DNA of 30,709 nt from the IMG/VR virus record IMGVR_UViG_3300025809_000078, positions 1-30,709 of that record; one strand, given 5' to 3'. Source of the stretch: a virus. Under the pieces are notes generated by a model. It was not told the origin of the DNA, searched no databases, and worked only from the letters and a program-made list of their open reading frames with translations. Shown here in pieces: positions 28,305 through 30,709 of this stretch. The position numbers and the translations under genes were made by a program. Each line of letters starts with the position of its first letter. Position 1 is the stretch's first letter.

Positions 28305-28892
28305 ATGAAGATCATCGAATTAATCCTTGACGAGGACAGTATTGATGCTGGAGTAAACGCTATCAGCATCGTCGAGTCGCCAGCAATTGAATCAGACTTT
28401 ATTGCCTTAAGCAAGGATCAAGAAATCAAGCTGGCAGAAGTGGATCAGCAGAAGCGAATATTGATGGGCGCGGCGCTCATTCCAAATCGAACGATTTTCA
28501 GGAAGAACGGCGATGATGAGTTCTATGTTTACTTTTCAAAAGACACGATCGCAAGGGCATCTCAGTTATTCTTGAAGCAAGGGAATCAAGGCAAAAGTAC
28601 GCTGGAACACGCGATGAAATTAAACGACTTGACGGTTGTAGAATCGTGGATTGTCGACCATTCAGAAAAAGACAAGTCAGCGCACTACGACCTATCTATG
28701 CCCGTTGGCACTTGGATGGTTAGCGTCAAAGTTGACAACGATGAGGTATGGAATGATTTTGTGAAGACAGGAAAGGTTAAAGGTTTCAGCATCGAAGGCT
28801 ACTTCGCCGACAAGACGGAGATGAAAGCGGCAGAGATAAACGAAGAGGATGCTTTAATTGACGCGATAAAAGACATCATTTCCAATGCGTAA
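28305..28892 (+). CDS. XkdF-like prohead maturation protease
   Basis: ATG 28305 gives 195 residues. The N-terminus (KIIELILDEDSIDAGVNAIS, IVESPAIESDF) and core match XkdF-type phage proteases (S78-related): GAALIPNRTIFRKNGDDEFY, then TLEHAMKLND with the likely catalytic His, VVESWIVDHSEKDKS, PVGTWMVSVKVDNDEVWNDF, and KGFSIEGYF with the likely nucleophile Ser. Such proteases clip scaffold and capsid during head maturation. Closing the circle places it upstream of scaffold and capsid, the usual order. It overlaps the next gene by eight bases. Confidence 0.8.
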   Translation: MKIIELILDEDSIDAGVNAISIVESPAIESDFIALSKDQEIKLAEVDQQKRILMGAALIPNRTIFRKNGDDEFYVYFSKDTIARASQLFLKQGNQGKSTLEHAMKLNDLTVVESWIVDHSEKDKSAHYDLSMPVGTWMVSVKVDNDEVWNDFVKTGKVKGFSIEGYFADKTEMKAAEINEEDALIDAIKDIISNA

Positions 28893-29121
28893 AGACAAAT
28901 TACGCTATTACAACGCCACATCTTCTAGGCGCGGTGGTCGAAGAGGCTGTTTATGCCCAAACAACACATATTCAATTAGGTGCTGCGATGGCTCGCTTTG
29001 GGCGCAGGGCATTGGAAACATAACAGGAACACCGCCTGTAACGATAAACTACATATATGTGACAACGGATGACTTCATTTACGTCACTTCGAACAACGAA
29101 ATTTACCTAACAGTCAACTAA
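28885..29121 (+). CDS. Small Cys-rich virion-region protein, 78 aa
   Basis: The product has a basic start (RKDKLRYYNATSSRRGGRRG), a cysteine cluster (CLCPNNTYSIRCCDGSLWAQ) and a beta-forming end with two similar segments (TTDDFIYVTS and TSNNEIYLTV). The CLCP...CC pattern recurs in flavobacterial phage proteins near fibre genes, in my recollection. Four cysteines may make disulphides or bind metal. It overlaps the protease gene by eight bases and shares one base with the fibre start (TAATG). Confidence 0.65.
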   Translation: MRKDKLRYYNATSSRRGGRRGCLCPNNTYSIRCCDGSLWAQGIGNITGTPPVTINYIYVTTDDFIYVTSNNEIYLTVN

Positions 29122-30419
29122 TGGCAACAGAAAGAGTCGGCATACACAGCTTCGCAGAACTTGAAGCATCTATTGGAAACGCGAAAACAGCAGCCGATGT
29201 TAAAACAGCATACGAAAGCAACGCGAACACGAATGAGTTTAGCGATTCAGAACAGACCAAGCTGCTAGGAGTTGAAGCTGGAGCAGAGGTAAACCCAACG
29301 GATGCGGAGATAAAAACAGCATACGAAAACAATGCAAACACAAACGCGTTTACTGATGCCGAGCAAACCAAGCTGTCAGGTATATCGACAGGCGCGGAGG
29401 TTAACGCTGTTGATTCTGTATTCGGAAGGACAGGAGCAGTAACTGCTCAAAGCGGTGACTATACAAAGTCAGATGTTGGACTTGCAAACGTAGACAACAC
29501 CAGCGATGCGGATAAGCCAATCAGCACGGCAACGCAAACAGCGTTAGATGCAAAGCAAGGAGACATTACCTTAACTACCACAGGCACATCAGGTGCAGCT
29601 ACATTGGTAGGTGACACGCTAAATATTCCAGAATACGCTGGTGGTGGTGGTGGTGGTGTAGACACATTCAACACTTTAACAGGAGACGTAACAATCTCAG
29701 AGGGTACAAACATCACATTCAATACTGTCGGTAATGACATTGAAATTAGCGCATCAGGTGGTGGTGGTAGTGGAACAGTAACTGAAGTGACAACTAACGC
29801 ACCTTTATCGGTTACAAGCGGCACTACAACCCCTGACTTGACAATAACACAAGCAACAACGTCAGTAGATGGGTACTTAACTTCAACTGATTGGAACACA
29901 TTTAACAACGGAGCAGGATTAGCAGCTACGGCAAATCAAGATTCAACAGCGACAATTTTAGCAGGCGATTTAACAGGTCAAGTCAACAGCGTGGCGGTTG
30001 CCACAGTAACATCAGGCGCAGCTTTAGGCGCAACATCAAATCAAGATTCAAACGCTACAATATTAAGCGGAGACCTTACAGGCACAGTTAATTCAGTAGC
30101 AGTTGCCACAGTAACGTCAGGAGCAGCACTTGGAGCAACATCCAATCAAGACTCAACAGCGACCATATTAAGCGGTAATTTAACAGGTCAAGTAAATTCA
30201 GTTGCCGTTGCAACAGTTACAAGTGGCGCGGCATTGGGGGCAACATCAACGCAGCCAAGCGACAACGTTTCAACGCTGACAAATGACGCGGCATATCTAC
30301 CATCTGATCCATCAGCGGTTACGGGAGCAGATGCAATTACCAACATTATGAGTTTGACGCAAGCGGAATATGACGCGATCACAACGCCGAACGCAACGAC
30401 ACTTTATATCATAGCATAG
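29121..30419 (+). CDS. Tail fibre/appendage protein with repeats, 432 aa
   Basis: The protein is built of repeats. Near the N-terminus two ~37-residue units share KTAYExNANTNxFxDxEQTK followed by GAEVN, as in trimeric tail fibres. Next come VFGRTGAVTAQSGDYTKSDV and GLANVDNTSDADKPISTATQ, another known fibre motif. Two Gly runs (AGGGGGGVD, SGGGGSGT) act as flexible joints. Residues ~269-373 hold three nearly identical 35-residue units (TILSGDLTGQVNSVAVATVT). The end, AITTPNATTLYIIA, is typical of phage appendage proteins. It probably forms a trimeric fibre contacting the host surface together with the LamG-like protein, which starts at its stop codon. Confidence 0.75.
   Translation: MATERVGIHSFAELEASIGNAKTAADVKTAYESNANTNEFSDSEQTKLLGVEAGAEVNPTDAEIKTAYENNANTNAFTDAEQTKLSGISTGAEVNAVDSVFGRTGAVTAQSGDYTKSDVGLANVDNTSDADKPISTATQTALDAKQGDITLTTTGTSGAATLVGDTLNIPEYAGGGGGGVDTFNTLTGDVTISEGTNITFNTVGNDIEISASGGGGSGTVTEVTTNAPLSVTSGTTTPDLTITQATTSVDGYLTSTDWNTFNNGAGLAATANQDSTATILAGDLTGQVNSVAVATVTSGAALGATSNQDSNATILSGDLTGTVNSVAVATVTSGAALGATSNQDSTATILSGNLTGQVNSVAVATVTSGAALGATSTQPSDNVSTLTNDAAYLPSDPSAVTGADAITNIMSLTQAEYDAITTPNATTLYIIA
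29925..30239 (+). repeat. Three tandem 105-base coding repeats in the fibre gene
   Basis: Units begin at 29925, 30030 and 30135, each 105 bases (35 codons), encoding A-T-x-N-Q-D-S ... SGAALG. A fourth, diverging copy starts at 30240 (ATSTQPSD). Protein identity is high while many third codon positions differ, so the repeats are under protein-level selection or old, not a recent DNA duplication. Unit number may vary between relatives. Confidence 0.85.
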
Positions 30420-30709
30420 ATGGCGATTAAATTAGGGGCAATAGATACATCGACTTTAAAGGTTGGAAGCGCGGCAGTTAGCCAAGCATATCTTGGCACT
30501 ACTCCGCTTTTATCAACGGCGTATGACTTTGGTAATGCTATATTCCCCGATGGTGTTAATGATGAGGGAACTACTGCATCTCTCATAACTATTAGTTCGT
30601 CAACAGATTGGGTGGTATCATTTTGGTTTAAAGGATCAGGTAGCAGTAATGCTACAAGTATGATATTATCTTTAGCCTCAAGCAGCCAATATTATTGGTA
30701 TATTAGACA
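30420..30709 (+). CDS. LamG-like phage protein, N-terminal part (3' truncated by window edge)
   Basis: ATG 30420 overlaps the fibre stop (TAGATG). The frame runs open to the window end (96 codons plus two bases). It starts AIKLGAIDTSTLKVGSAAVS, with YLGTTPL, a short N-terminal motif of Bacteroidota phage appendage proteins, then YDFGNAIFPDGVNDEG and WVVSFWFKGSGSSNATSMIL, which match the beginning of LamG/concanavalin-like domains. Its missing end is probably the fragment at 1-222. A LamG domain would need roughly 60-80 more residues between the two pieces. It is likely a host glycan-binding tail component. Confidence 0.7.
   Translation, partial: MAIKLGAIDTSTLKVGSAAVSQAYLGTTPLLSTAYDFGNAIFPDGVNDEGTTASLITISSSTDWVVSFWFKGSGSSNATSMILSLASSSQYYWYIR

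Noticed and set aside
29459-29908. Long minus-strand open frame opposite the fibre gene (149 codons)
   Set aside because: It is the complement of a repetitive, Thr/Gly-rich gene with few stops in any frame; no promoter or plausible protein pattern.
1-30709. Direct circular join of the two window ends as a complete genome
   Set aside because: Joining gives codons CAG ACG CAA, off the native frame of the first fragment, and soon reaches a stop; the LamG domain would also be too short. Missing sequence is more likely.
1-30709. CRISPR array, insertion sequence or integrase
   Set aside because: No regularly spaced repeats with unique spacers, no transposase or tyrosine/serine recombinase motifs were seen in any frame.

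Overview
The window looks like nearly all of the genome of a tailed, siphovirus-type phage that infects a member of the Bacteroidota, probably a flavobacterium-like host. The host inference rests on Bacteroidota-style promoters (TTTG, 19 bp, TATATTTG at 8088-8118; a similar one on the minus strand at 17926-17957), A-rich translation starts without Shine-Dalgarno sites, and protein families typical of flavobacterial phages. Every recognised protein gene is on the + strand. The one minus-strand unit is a tRNA-Gly-like gene with its own promoter and terminator. The window begins inside the C-terminal part of a LamG-like protein and ends inside the N-terminal part of one, so it is probably a circular or circularly permuted genome opened inside a single gene, with a short piece missing.

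Layout: 1-568, end of the LamG-like protein and two small ORFs. 605-5475, head module: scaffold-like protein, major capsid, probable tail tube, unknown, portal, connector. 5545-8012, lysis and accessory genes: holin-like, M15 endolysin, candidate unimolecular spanin, RusA resolvase, metallophosphoesterase. A strong terminator (8039-8068) and an early promoter separate these from 8144-15563, the replication module: small early genes, ERF annealing protein, SSB-like protein, DnaA domain IV protein, replisome organiser with internal iterons, ParB-methyltransferase, PD-(D/E)XK-like nuclease, RecA-fold helicase, PP-loop enzyme. 15502-17917: small membrane protein, sigma factor, ParB-like protein, Mom-like DNA modification enzyme, tRNA-Gly-like gene. 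17948-19930: terminase and a split HNH gene. 19968-28270: tail genes (frameshifted chaperones, completion proteins, two large tip/baseplate proteins, tape measure). 28305-30709: XkdF-like protease, a small Cys-rich protein, a repeat-rich fibre, and the start of the LamG protein. Closing the circle puts protease, fibre, LamG, scaffold and capsid in one block.

The points most worth following up are these. (1) An iteron array with a purine tract inside the replisome organiser gene recurs, partly inverted, in the noncoding gap at 23.7 kb. (2) An (A/T)ACGTTTA box sits exactly six bases before four ATGs in the structural regions, and the phage encodes a sigma factor that might read it. (3) Mom-like, ParB-like, PP-loop and ParB-methyltransferase genes suggest elaborate DNA modification. 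(4) The minus-strand tRNA-Gly-like gene has an apparent 8-base anticodon loop. (5) Several reading-frame breaks occur: one looks like programmed -1 frameshifting in the tail chaperones, while others (HNH, tape measure, perhaps the Mom 3' end) may be mutations or assembly errors. No integrase, excisionase or lysogeny repressor was recognised.
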